This document shows, in pieces, positions 8,800-20,177 of a DNA stretch of 64,000 nucleotides; within the stretch, counting starts at the first letter, position 1, and every line of letters begins with the position of its first letter. Origin of the DNA: Toxorhynchites rutilus septentrionalis. Lineage: Eukaryota > Arthropoda > Insecta > Diptera > Culicidae. The notes beneath the pieces were generated by a model that worked only from the letters and a program-made list of their open reading frames with translations, searched no databases and was not told the DNA's origin. The stretch spans positions 64,678,593-64,742,592 of the forward strand of contig NC_073744.1 of NCBI RefSeq assembly GCF_029784135.1, written 5' to 3'. The position numbers and the translations under genes were made by a program.

Positions 8800-11226
8800 G
8801 CTTGAGTAGTCGCGATCCTTATACTTGTATGTCTTCTTCAGAAACCCACTTCCACTTCCTCGAATGCACTTGCCCATTCTCCTTTCCCTTTCCTATACAT
8901 AAGCAGAACTTAGCACCCAATGAGATCAATTCACTACAGCAGCTCCACAGAAAAGCTAAAGCGAAACAAGACCTCAGTGGTATAAAAAAATCGATGTGGA
9001 TATCATCACGCTGTTCAATATATTAAAATGATGTGTGGTGTTATGTAGTTTTGATTTGATCAACAACTAATAGACGTTAGTCAGTGCCTAATACAGTTTG
9101 GACTCGATTATATACAGACTTACATTTCAATTATCACTTATTTTAAGAAAAAAATAACCTTTCAACGTTAAAGTGAAATTTAAATGGTAAGGTAAAAATG
9201 TGATTTTTTAATTTTTGCTTGAATTTTCACCAACGAAATTAAGAAAGATAGAAGTTCGGTGTCAAAGAACAAATAGTAGTGCGAATAGAGAGCTTTAATT
9301 TGATTGTTAGAAACAATCAAGTTTAATATGAGTTTTTAGGATAAAATTAATAATAACACATTAAAAATTTCCTGACATTCAAGATTTCACATCCAAATGG
9401 ATTTAATCCACTAATTAAGATGTTCCATAATTATATCCTGGACTTCATTTTCTCACCTTTCAAATGGGAGCAACAGAACCGTCTTCCGTAGCGTACTTTT
9501 GAATGTTGAGCTAGTTCGAGGCAACAGAGTCCGAAAAAATTGTGTCATTGTTGAAATTCGAACATATGCGTAGAGGGATTTTTTTCATCAAATCTTGAGA
9601 GATTCTGAATAAATTTATTTCTTTCATGTGAGAAAGGTGTTTTCTGAATTTAAGGGGATGAATCAAAAACCAGACCTTGCCAGACTATTTCACGGATAAT
9701 CGGGGTTCTACTGTATTTGTTATGATGCTGCTAATTCATGTGTCGTGTACTGAGGATTGTTCTTGATCAGCGTCTCGATTTGATTATCTTTAGCAGGTCC
9801 TTATAATTTCACAATAGTGCTATTCTCTCTTCACGCTCAATCAAGAGAATATCACTTCAGCTTCGTACAGTCTCGTTTCATTTCACGTTTATTTCCTTCA
9901 TCCATCACACTGAAGCGAAATTATCAAATCGTCAAATAAAAATGAAAGGTTCTTATATCGAGTATGCCAGCTGGCCTAATCATTTTTCGGATCTGGTTGT
10001 AAGACTAATATACCCTCATATGCCCCTTTTAATTCCACTTTTTTTGAAAGACTGTCCGGCAAAATCTAATTATGAGAAATGAAATCGAATGATACATTAA
10101 ATTGAAAGCATGATCATTCTTTTACATGTGAAACTGAAAGTGACACATAGCCGATTCAAATGATAATAAATAGGGTAGTTTCAATCGTCGTTTAAAAGCG
10201 TCTGCTTCAAAGGAAACAAAAACAAAACGAAAACTAAATAGAAGCATCGATTTTATGCGTAGTGAATACACACGATCGAAATTGAAATTGGCTGAAGAGG
10301 AAGGAAGAAGTAAAAAATCATTTTCATCTTTTAGTTCCGAAATTGTCGAGCCCTGATCATTAGTAACGGCATGAACATTCTGGGCAACGCAATAGAAGCG
10401 TATTCCAGAATGAAGTAGAGCATCACTGCTAACAACACTTCTCGAGAGATACATTGCGTGTATCCATAAAAGAATTTGTTGTTTGTATTCCATTTTCGCT
10501 AAGCCTTGGAAAACCCCATCTAGGAAAACAATGTCTTGTATTTTCAATATTACAACATTCTAACATGCTTTTACGGTGTCTTCATCATCCTGTCATTTCG
10601 TCGTTATCCTCTTAAACTAATGAAAATAAATCGGTCGCTCTCGGTTGATGTACGTTACTATCAGAATACACATTTTAACTTTTAACATTTTAAAAATATG
10701 GATCTTCGAACGGGAAGCACTATCAGATAACTCATCCTTGATAAATACCGATAAGTTTCTCGGATATGCAGAATAAATTTTATTCATTGTTAAAAAAAAG
10801 ATATGATTTTTTTTTACAAATTATGTATTTAACATGTCCACGTGGACATTATCCATATCTCCTCCCCCCTCAGCGGGGACAAGTGTCCCCCAATCTGCTC
10901 TCATATTTTTCGAGATGAAGAAGTTTGAAGTTGTACAGTTATGCCTCGGATTTATAAGAACTGTCTATCATAGCGAAACTCTTTAGACCCAAATGTACTT
11001 TCAACTCGAATGAGAAAGAATAAAAAATGTAAATAAATTTTAGTTTTTGATTAATTTTGATAAACAGGAAAAAATGAGATCAAGGGGAAAATCATTTTAT
11101 TTGTTATAGAGGTAATAATTTCTTTACAATTCTTCAATGTCGGTTAATATCAAAAACTCCCACCTAAATATTGATTAAAATAAATAGAAGCGTAAGAACA
11201 AATCAAGATGAAAAGAAAGCAAACTA
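8800..11226. other. Unassigned 2.4-kb stretch
   Basis: AT-rich sequence without a recognisable gene or named element. The minus-strand frame at 10,122-10,547 (141 codons) shows no motif and no coding-like composition, so I do not call it. A short palindrome TGTCCACGTGGACA sits near 10,836-10,849. Confidence 0.35.
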
Positions 11227-11930
11227 CACTGCGTTTCACAACTATAGAACCACTCATTTTTTCTGAGTTTCCAGAGATATGTAAGAAGTCGGTTGAATTG
11301 AAGTATATAGTGTAGGATATAACAACTATATTCATTCAATAGACACGCCAATTGAACTTTATGGTTGCGTTCAGGCACGAAACATTGAACAAACAAAAAT
11401 TCCAGTATTTCATAACTATATAACCAGATGAAAAAACTCTCACTCCTCTACAAAATTAACGTCAATTTCACATGAATTACAATAAGTTTATAATTCGTAG
11501 GTCATCTTTAATTCTCAATCAGTTCAAATAACCCATTCGGGGTGGTTTTGATCAAGCTGCGCCATGTTGTAGTGTGTATCACGTTCTACGCAGAGCATAC
11601 TGCTCATGTAAGCTCTTCAAATCACTCATACTGTTTGTAAACTGCATCTACTATTCGTACGATCACTCCTCATAAGTTCTTGATAGGACTTTGGTGTGGA
11701 AAACAAGCTGACCAGTTCAAAATCTGAAGCTCCTATACAATAAATCAAGTCGTGACTTTCCGGATTTTATGAATTTATGCCAAATTACACAATTATCACG
11801 GTGTTTTTGATGGAAAAACAGAAGTAAACTTCTCTGAAGTACTTGAAGTATTGCATTTCTGACTGTACATTGGTGTTGATGAAAAGCTATCTGAACCAGG
11901 CCGTTTTGAAAACATTTTCCTCAAACCATC
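11227..11930 (-). pseudogene. Tc1-like transposase remnant, left arm
   Basis: Reverse complement of the arm described in the enclosing element. It matches the right arm through a CTTATGAGGAGTGATCGTAC segment near 11,650-11,680, an AACCCATTCGG block near 11,530 (the 3' end of the coding region) and the terminal arm. Frames are broken by stops, and no catalytic residues can be read with confidence. Confidence 0.55.
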
Positions 11931-12129
11931 GAACTCCCGCCTGCAAAGTTACGAGTTGAAAAATTACATTACACGTTCCGTAAGTCCTTCCAGTATGAAG
12001 AAACTCTATTCAAGTTGGATTTCTTTTCATCAGAGAAGTTCTCCTGAAATAGTGAAACCCATGGCATTAGCTTCCACATTAGTGTTTAGACCCGCAGCTT
12101 TGGAAATGATATGTTTATGGTTTAGGGAG

Positions 12130-12515
12130 AATTTTCTCGAAAAGGTTTGGTTTAGATAGCTTACCATCAACACGAATGAACAGTCATAAGTGCGAAGAAG
12201 TACTTCAGAATTATTTACTGCTGTTTTTACAACAAAAACAATGTGATAATTGGGTAATTTGGCATCAATTCATAAAATCCGGAAAGTCATGGCATGGCAT
12301 TCTGGATTCTGGCTTGTTTACCAAGTCAAAACCCTATCAAAAACTTATGAGGAGTGATCGTACGAATAGTAGATGCAGCTTACAAACAGTATGAGCGAAT
12401 TGAAGAGCTTAAACAAGCAGTATCCGCTGCGAAGAACATGATACACACTACAACACGACGCAGCTTGATCAAAACCACCCCGAATGGGTTATTTGAACTG
12501 ATTGAGAATTAAAGA
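12130..12515 (+). pseudogene. Tc1-like transposase remnant, right arm
   Basis: The plus-strand translation gives YLLLFLQQKQCDNWVIWHQF around 12,212-12,271, which resembles the block before the second catalytic Asp of Tc1-like enzymes, although no Asp is preserved there. After a frame change it gives RRSLIKTTPNGLFELIEN and a stop near 12,512, resembling the short C-terminal ending of Tc1-family proteins. Roughly the C-terminal third to half of the protein is represented. It mirrors the left arm and is non-functional. Confidence 0.55.
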
Positions 12516-12783
12516 TGACCTACGAATTATAAACTTATTGTAATTCATGTGAAATTGACGTTGATTTTGTAGAGTAGTGAGAGTTTTTCCATCTGGTTCT
12601 ATAGATATTTTTGTTTATTGAATGTTTCGCGCCTGAACACAACAATAAAGTTCGAATGGCCAGTCTTTGAAATGAAGATAATTGTTATATCCTACACTAT
12701 ATACTTCAATTCAACCGACTCCTTACATATCTCTGGAAACTCAGAAAAAAATGAGTGGTTCTATAGTTGTTAAACGCAGTGTA

Positions 12784-14808
12784 TCTAAAATATAAAAAAT
12801 GTTGTTCTCATGTCAATGATTTCGACATTCCGATTCCGATCCGCAGAATCGAATGGAAAGGTCACTGCGTATAATGAATATCGCGGATAACGCAATAAAT
12901 GGTTAAAATGAAGCATGAATATTTTAGCATGATAATTATGTTTTATCAATACAGAAATTATGAAACTATCCATCACAGTATTCTATCCGCACCGTGGATC
13001 ATCCGCTCTCGGATAATCGTGGTTCTATAGCATTTTATTTTTCTATGGTCATATTTCATTTGTGTAGAATTGGTCCAATTGGTCTGATTGGTCCAATTTG
13101 TGCTCCTCAATGCTGATGCATGTATCGACCGAAACGAGCAACTAAAGCGGCAGTGAAGCACATTTTGAACAATTCCGAAAACAATCGTAGCTAACCATAG
13201 TGCATCAGTAATGAAGTTCATATTAAACGCAACAGTAGCAGTTTCATCACCTCCTACGTCAAGAGAGAGAAAAAAGTGCGTCCATTAAACAAACACTAAA
13301 GTGTCGATTTTTTGAAGCCCCAGAAGGATCTGATCACAATCTCAAAGCCAAATATAAACGAGTCGTGACAACGATGGATGACTATAAAAATGGTTCGCCA
13401 GTATGAAGGAACCAGAATCCCCGTTTTACACTAAAATCAAACCCGTCCCGTTCGGACATTTAATTTGACACCATCCGATGTAATCGGTTGGACAAGATCA
13501 CCGAGGGCGATCATTGCGCAAGTGTATGTGTGGCTATAGGTGTAAACCTTGGTACAGAAGGAGTGAAAAAAAACTCGATTTTATATCCCGACTGCTCTAA
13601 AAGGATAAATAAATGTGTATACACACACAAATTCCGGGAGAAAGGCAAATAAAAGTCAAACAATAAAAATAAACATAAAACGGCTTTTATTGCATTCTTT
13701 TTAAAGCAAATGATTTATGATAAGAATGTACCGGGTCCCAAAATGACGCCAGAGTAAGAGAAGATTACAAAGTAAAATAAGAGAAAGGTAGCGTGTGAAG
13801 CGACCCAAGGATATTTATCATATGAAATTGCGCTACTCATGTGCTGAAACTAAGCATGGTTTAATGTTTAGCGATATGTTTTGTCTAGTTCATGATAGTG
13901 CCGATTAAAAATGCCGGAAAATCCAACAAACAGCACACTATCACCCGCAATCGGAATCATTCTACATTCACGGCAATTAAATAACCCACACGGAATCTGC
14001 GAGCTCAATGATGAATGTTCTCAACCATGTGGCCTTCGCCGCCCGGCTGGATTCCGTGCCGTGCAACGTCAGCGTTCCATATGCAAAAAACGACGATAGG
14101 ATAGGGAAAATGCATAGCTCTTCCAGGTGCAATCTGCTCCAGAGGAGACAAAAAAAACACCTAGAGACCGTGAATTGGAAGCGCAAATTTTCCGAAAGGT
14201 TGTCACGGTTCGTTGCGGAATACTAACCATATCAGAAGAAGAGATGCCAGATTTTTTACGGATTTGTAATTTTTTGTCAATACATCGGATAAAATGTCAA
14301 ATTTTACGCACCATTTGTGCAAATCATGGGGATTACGCCTCTCTTACAACTTATCACAGGTGAAGCTATTTTTGCGCGAGAGATAGGGATCGCAGAAAAA
14401 ATCGTGCAGAACTTCTCGTGTAGCTATAAAAAATACTTCACTTCACTATTCAAATTGAAATATAAACTTTATTATGTGGCGAAAAGGGTTCGCATTTTTA
14501 TGAACACTGGTAGAATTTATGTAGCCGATTCCATTTATACTAAATTTTTGCTAAAATTTTCCTAAATTGAATCTCTGACCAAAGTTTTATTGAAATTTCG
14601 TCTGAATTACGCAATATTTTGCAAGATTAAGCTAAGCCGAAGCTTGCTATGCTGGCGGAATTTATTTTTATTATTTGAAATTATATTTCTGCCGATATCA
14701 TTACCTATCTCAAACTTAGTCTTCTTTTATTTATCTGATAATTGAATTTACTCAAGGTCCAATTTGACTGGAATGTCTTACGTTTGATACAAATATTGTT
14801 TATTTTTT
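12784..14808. other. Unassigned 2-kb stretch
   Basis: No element boundaries were recognised. Overlapping open frames on both strands at 13,911-14,363 lie in slightly GC-richer sequence, but none has a motif or splice pattern that I trust. The tail of another element ends near 14,809, marked by a minus-orientation GACGTAGTCCCACGTC hairpin. Confidence 0.35.
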
Positions 14809-14832
14809 GACGTGGGACTACGTCTAACCGGA
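14809..14832 (-). repeat. Retroposon 3'-terminal hairpin (isolated copy)
   Basis: On the minus strand it reads GACGTAGTCCCACGTC followed by an A-rich stretch, the same terminal motif as at 1453, 6158, 33,216, 46,645 and 57,547. Upstream sequence on that strand (ACCCTCCATATATTCC) resembles the CCCCTATATAG segment of repeat E. Confidence 0.55.
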
Positions 14833-14879
14833 ATATATGGAGGGTAAAATGAAAACCTAAACACAGAACATGCAGGAAA

Positions 14880-15745
14880 AAATGAAAGATTTCGAATGCT
14901 TATAGCTCGAACATTTCGTACTGGATAGGAGCGATGTTTGCATCACTTGATAGGGAATATTTCTACGCATCTATCGCAACTAACAAAATGTTGTTTTTCA
15001 TTAGATAAACAATGGAATAACTGTAAAATATTAGGCGTTATCTAAACGCCCTAACTGCATCGTTTTGATTGGCCCGATTTACGGTTTCCCTAACACAACC
15101 ATCAAAACCAAGCAGCCTTGGGGAAATCGGCATTGCAAATACATGAAAGTAGGGGGACTTTTGTTCTCATCGAAAAATGTTCCCTAACACAGACTTTAAA
15201 ACCAAGCAGCGAAATCGGCATTGCAAACACACGAAAGAGCCCAGAGGCGAGTGAACTGAAAAGTTTAAACCCTCTTAAAGCCAAAAAGAAGAAGAAGAAC
15301 ACACGAAAGTAGGGGGAGCTTTTGTTCCCACCGAAATGTGTTCCCTAATAGAGATTTCTAAACCAAAGTGCCTGGAGAAATCGGTATTTCAAATTCATGC
15401 AAGTCGGGGGTATTTTTGTTCCGACTGGAATGTGTTTCCCTAACACAGACTTCAAATCCATGGAGCGTGGGGAAATCGGCATTGCGAATTCATACAAATC
15501 GGGGGTGTTTTTGTTCCGATTGAAATGTGTTTCCCTAACACAGACTTCAAAACCGAGGTTTCTGGGGAAATCGGCTCTGCAAATAAATGCAAACTGCGAG
15601 TACTTTTGTCCTCGCTTGCCTTTGTGCAGAGTGGAATATGTCTGTCCTAACATGATCTTCTAAACTGAGGAACCTGGGAAAATCGTGCAGACACTAGAAG
15701 CGAATGAACTTCCCAGTTTCAAGCAAATTCGAGATTCGAGAAGTA
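14880..15745 (+). repeat. Repeat B, copy 1: dispersed element with tandem units of about 95 bp
   Basis: The left part (TTCGAATGCTTATAGCTCGA at about 14,893) and the following 150 bp match 43,730-43,880. From 15,085 to about 15,660 there are six imperfect tandem units marked by TTTCCCTAACACAGACTT (near 15,085, 15,180, 15,341, 15,428, 15,529, 15,640). Each has GGGGAAATCGGCATTGCAAA and an AAGTCGGGGG/TTTTTGTTCC block. One gap contains an unrelated insert of about 65 bp at 15,240-15,303. Open frames through this array are repeat artefacts. A shorter array of four units occurs in copy 2. Confidence 0.75.
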
Positions 15746-15746
15746 T

Positions 15747-16137
15747 GTACACTTTTGGGATGTAAACTTCAGAGGGAAATGTAAAATAAAATAATCGTTT
15801 GATAATTTTTTTTTGTCTTTATTGGAAAGATTTTCAGCCTTAGGCTGGTTCATCAAACGTTTGATAATTCTTCCGTACATATATTTTGTTCTAGTCATTA
15901 CCAAACGTAAAAGGTCCGTCATTAAATTTACTTGTAACGAAGAACAATCAATCACAATAAATTAATTGACTTTACACGGCATTTGTTAATTTTTTTCACT
16001 CACAGAGCAAATATATTGAACTCAATTGAATTTGGAAACTGTTTCATTCAATCAAGAATTTAATCAATACAAACGAATGATTGCTAAGCTAAGGTAGTTC
16101 CACGTCAACCATGCGGTTATATCATAGATATAACCCA
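15747..16137 (+). repeat. Repeat C, copy 1
   Basis: Homologous to 22,311-22,607 and its tandem duplicate at 27,337-27,633. Landmarks are ATCGTTTGATAATTCTTCC, ACCAAACGTAAAAGG, TTTACTTGTAACGAAGAAC and the end AAGGTAGTTCCACGTCAACC followed by GGTTATATC and GATATAACC. This copy holds a 50-bp insertion at 15,808-15,857. Family unknown; no coding frame. Confidence 0.75.
15808..15857 (-). mobile_element. 50-bp retroposed scrap with 12-bp target duplication
   Basis: The element is flanked by CGTTTGATAATT on both sides (15,796-15,807 and 15,858-15,869), while the homologous repeat C copy at 22,321 has that sequence once. On the minus strand the insert reads GATGAACCAGCCTAAGGCTG, then an AATAAAGAC signal and a run of A. 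This is the structure of an extremely 5'-truncated polyadenylated retrotransposon insertion. Confidence 0.8.
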
Positions 16138-16513
16138 CTCATTTTTTTTCCAAATTTTCTTGAAATTTTAACCCGACTTTGAATGGGATTTTACTATAGT
16201 TTACAGGCATAGAGGTCAGGGACACAACGTACAATTCCTTGTCATGTAAAGCAAGGTCCACTTAGGCCAAGGACTTAGTGAACGCAATGCGATACGGGCG
16301 CGTTTGCAGTCTCTTTCGTTCACGAATGTGGATATCAGATGCAAACCGTCCACATTTGTCCTAGTTAACGCGATGAGATGTGGATTTCAATGCGGCGAAA
16401 CGGTTCGTGCAGTATTTTGCCGCGTGTGAAAGCAAGTGATGATTGCCAGATGATTTTCTTAGATACAGTAAGTTACATTTAATGCAATATTTAGCTAATT
16501 GGACAGACCAGTA

Positions 16514-16693
16514 ATGCGACACGTTTAGTTGGACAATTTTGCCTATAATTGGACATTCTTGAAAACATCGACTTCCGGGCCCAAATTATGGCTCCACATT
16601 GAAAGTCGCCACCAGACGTCGACACTGTACCACTCTCATCGCCAATGTCCAATTACAGGTCAAAATCGCCTCCAATGTGACACTGAGTCGCAT
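16514..16693. mobile_element. Small TA-flanked MITE
   Basis: 180 bp with inverted ends ATGCGAC and TA outside (16,512-16,513 and 16,694-16,695). Subterminal TAATTGGACATT occurs in inverted orientation in both halves (near 16,548 and 16,648). No coding capacity. TA duplication suggests a Tc1/mariner-driven MITE. Confidence 0.65.
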
Positions 16694-16699
16694 TAAATA

Positions 16700-18689
16700 G
16701 CGGCACCAGGAATGCCAGATGATTTGTTCAAATGTCTTCACATGGTATGACAAAATGTCTTCAAATGTCTTCGCCATCATATCAGAGGAAACTAAAATTC
16801 ATAACATAGTTATATAGTGCATTTCATCAAACTTACCTTGAGGTTTTGAAGTTAATTTCAATAAATGTGAACAAAGAATATATTGCGCGACTGAGATATA
16901 AATTTTGTGAGTTTAGAAATGATAATTGGTTTGATAAAACGTAAACCCCCAGTTCTTCCACGAAAACGGAACTGTGATAACTCAATTTGTTTATTTCTAC
17001 TTTGAAATTTTGGTTGTAACTCAAACCATATCCGCAAAACTAATTAATGAAACGGTATGTAATCGGAAAACCTTCGATTTGTGAAGTGGTCATTTGGAAG
17101 TGCTAGGTTAATCTATTGTATAGTATAGGCCCAAAATAATAAAAATACTATGTCACAATCTGTCGAATTCTCGAGCGCAAATGAATTAATGTCTTCTAGA
17201 GACAATATGTATTCAGACCGCTTGGAGCTCTCCAGAATTTGAAGTAAAAGCCGCTTTGTTGTTTGGTTAATTCTATATGATTGTAAATTTTTCGCTTGGA
17301 ACAGTTTGAAAATAGCCAGTGAATAATTAATGCTGATGTCACAAACAACGGTTATGCTCCATACAAAACTCAAGAGCAAAATCACTTCAGGGGATCGAAA
17401 AAAATCTGTTTTGAAAACAATCGCTCATTGATGCAACAAAGAGATTTTTGTCGTAATTTTAACATTCCATGCGCTGAATCGGACACAGTTGTTGATGCGG
17501 TTAAAAATATGTATACTGTAACCTTTGTAGAGTGGATTGGCAGCCACCCAATACCAAAAGTTCTACTTGTTTGCAACCACACGCCTGTGGGAATGACCCT
17601 CTTCATTAGACGCGAAACCCATGTAGAGGGATTGTTTGAAGCATTTCTTCACAATGCCTTTTGCGACAGATATCATTACCTACATTTAATTAAGTTATGT
17701 GCGTAAGTTAATATGTTAATAATGATTTTGTAGAGTTAATATGATTTTGTAGAGATGGTACTTTGAATCAAAGCGAAGCAACAATATATTTTTGCACAGA
17801 CCGTCACGGTGACTGTTCTATTGAAACTCTTACCCTTACATGTTCAAGAATTTTTCGACTCCTATACCTCCCAATTTTGTCCCTTAGAATTGTGCTTCCT
17901 ATGGCAGTCACACGGATCAACCATGTTCGCATTGCTTTAAGTATGGGGACCGATTCTGAGCGGGGAATGTTAAAATGTCAACTGAAGTCTCTTTGTTTCG
18001 CAATCACGGACCTTCACTCATAAAAGACTCATCCACGTCACAATATTCACCCGACCCAACTATTATGGTGATTGCAAACGGGACAAACAGAGCGGCATGG
18101 TACCGGTCATCCAGCCGAAGTGATAAACAAGCGAAATAATTCCACAGTCCTGCGTCAACAATACAGTCTTGTCTTGGACATAAGTCTCTATCTTTTTAGA
18201 CCACTTCACTAGTCAAAAATACTGCTTCATTTCTTTGTTGAAGAATTCTAATTAAATCATGAAAATTAATAGCAACTTTAGTGGCAGAGACACATCACCT
18301 CTTTCAAAAAGGCCAATAAATGTTTGAAAGATCACTAATAGTAGTAGAACATGACAGTATTACAAATACACAAAATACGGTACAAATTGATAAAAATGCG
18401 AAACAATGAAAAATAATCGAAAATACAGCACTGCCCCATTAAAAACGGTACGTTTGATCAGCCTACTTAAAAGTATACACGGAGAGTGTGTTCTGAGAGT
18501 AAAACGGAGAGCGTAACCAACGTGAACCTTTAACCCTTTCGCGATGAGTGCCGTGTGTATACGGCAGTCACTTAGTGCAGCACACCGGCTAACGATGTCT
18601 AAAGGGTCTATGCGTGCTTATTTGCTCTTGATTTGCTCTCTCGTACACGAACTCGCCTCTTGCTTGAGTAAATTCTGTACCAATTCTGT
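16700..18689. other. Unassigned, with an inverted repeat pair
   Basis: Positions 17,405-17,500 (reverse complement) resemble 17,935-18,020, sharing GGAATGTTAAAAT, CCGATTC and TCTCTTTGTTTCGC-like segments. The plus-strand frames at 17,428-17,706 and 17,763-18,023 run through these arms and are probably not genes. Nothing else is recognised. Confidence 0.4.
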
Positions 18690-19060
18690 GCCCTACAAAT
18701 AAAACACAAATCTCAGTATAACTCGAGAATTAATCAAGCAAACGAACCCAAATTCGGCGTGTGGACGTTTTAGGGTGCAATAAATGTTTATATGCTGGAT
18801 AGAATCAATCAAGCAAACGGAACCAAATATGGCATGTTGAGGTTTTAGAGGGCAAGAAATGTTTCTATGGTGGTTCGACACTCCTTTCCCCTCTCTAAGG
18901 AGAAGGGGGCTACCATATAACTGAAACACAAACTTCTGCATAATTCGAGAACTAATCAAGAAAATGGAGCCAAATTTGGGATGTGGGGGTTTTTGGATAC
19001 GTGTTTCTATGATGGTATGACACTCCTCCCTCCTCTGGAATGGAGAGGGGGTCCATAAAA
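18690..19060 (-). repeat. RTE-like tail tandem repeats, minus-strand copy
   Basis: Diverged units share CGAGAATTAATCAAGCAAA, GGTTTTAGRGGGCAA-type sequence and a GGAGAAGGGGG block with the array at 4727-5185, but in reverse orientation. The terminal TTCAGTAGTTT and TA tract are absent, so this copy is truncated. Confidence 0.6.
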
Positions 19061-19199
19061 ATATTACACATATGATCAAACATGACAATTGAAAAATCTT
19101 GGAAAACTCTGAAGGGAAATGGGAAAGTTCGAAAAAATCTATTCCCATATGTTCTATGATTACATAGTGACAAGCGTTGTTAGTCCATTTTGTGGTATC

Positions 19200-19350
19200 C
19201 TGAATTTAGACTGCAGCTCTGCTAGTGAAAGGTAAACAAAAAGAGTGCTGTGTAACCTGTCAATGAAGATAGACGTATCTGGAAGAATAGGAGTTTTACG
19301 TGAAATAGATTCCAGTAGTTATGGAATATCACATTGGCTACCCTATCATG
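19200..19350 (+). repeat. Repeat D, copy 1
   Basis: Homologous to 21,919-22,056 and its duplicate 26,945-27,082, through AGCTCTGCTAGTGAAAGGTA, GTGTCTGGAAG and AGATTCCAGTAGTTATGGAA. An open frame of 80 codons (19,245-19,487) starts inside and continues into non-repeated sequence. It has no recognised motif. Confidence 0.65.
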
Positions 19351-19540
19351 ATGAAAGTGAACAGAAAGAAAGTGTAATGCTTAACAAAAAAAGATTTTTT
19401 GCGTCCGATTGGCAGTGTTTTGAAACAATGAAGGTAACGGTGATAGAAGGAGATTCAATTTTCTCTGAAGAGCTGCCAGTAATGTAGAAAACATAACATT
19501 CAGATGGTTGAACTTTATGTTGTGTATTTTCTCTAGAAAA

Positions 19541-19940
19541 AAAAATCGGTTCGAGCCTAATACCGTGTCGTACGTATATAGTTATATATATATTTTTTTA
19601 GATACTATATTGAGTCGGGTTTAGCCTAAGGCCAATATTTGGACAGATTTGCGCCCAGTGCATTTGGATCAGTTGAGTCGAGTTAAGACCAAGGCCAACT
19701 AGTATATATGCATGCAACCATATCAAATGTCATTTGTTTACCATATTGAGTCGGCTTCAGCCCAAGGCCAATGTTTGGTTAGATTTGCGCCGAGTTCAGC
19801 TTAAACCCAAAATAATTGCATTTGAAGCAGTTGATTCGGGTTAAGCCCAAGGCCAGCTTGTATGTGTGCATTGTAGTTCTTACTTACCATATTGAGTCGG
19901 GTAAAGCCTAAGACCAATATCATGGTGTGCGGTTGATGGT
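19541..19940 (+). repeat. Alternating minisatellite
   Basis: A core close to TTGAGTCGGGTTAAGCC plus AAGGCCAA recurs near 19,611, 19,673, 19,744, 19,828 and 19,892. Odd copies are followed by a GACAGATTTGCGCC-type spacer and even copies by a GTRTGTGCAT-type spacer, giving a two-unit higher-order period of roughly 135-150 bp. No coding content. Confidence 0.75.
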
Positions 19941-20177
19941 GTGCTCACAATATTAAACCGGGTGACCGAAGATGATTGCAAAAAGTGTGGCGCTGGTAAA
20001 CAATCAATGAATTGGAAAGCGGTATCCTACAGCTGAGGCAGTTGTTTGTCATGATATGAATGAATTATTTCGAAAGGAAAATATTTTCGCATGTAGAAGT
20101 CTGCACGCGATTGAGCATAATCGTTAAATTTTACAATGTGTTTTATGTAGAAAATTATCTAACTTTTTAGAAAATAT

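Larger units (their letters stand above)
11227..12781. mobile_element. Palindromic Tc1-like element with two inverted transposase remnants
   Basis: The 1,555-bp unit starts and ends with CACTGCGTTT-type inverted termini, with TA immediately outside (11,225-11,226 and 12,782-12,783). The two halves are inverted copies over roughly 700 bp each. The left arm (11,227 to about 11,930) is read on the minus strand and the right arm (about 12,130-12,781) on the plus strand, with their upstream ends facing each other around 11,950-12,120. Each arm carries the 3' half of a Tc1-like transposase gene and its 3' untranslated end. The arms have diverged by substitutions and small indels. A second locus with the same arrangement is at 1497-2090. 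Confidence 0.75.

Noticed and set aside
10122..10547. 141-codon minus-strand frame
   Set aside because: No recognisable motif; composition is like that of surrounding AT-rich DNA.
15102..15663. Frames across the 95-bp tandem array
   Set aside because: Both strands are open only because of the repeat period.
17428..18023. Two plus-strand frames as paralogous genes
   Set aside because: Their similarity comes from an inverted repeat read in opposite senses, not from homologous proteins.
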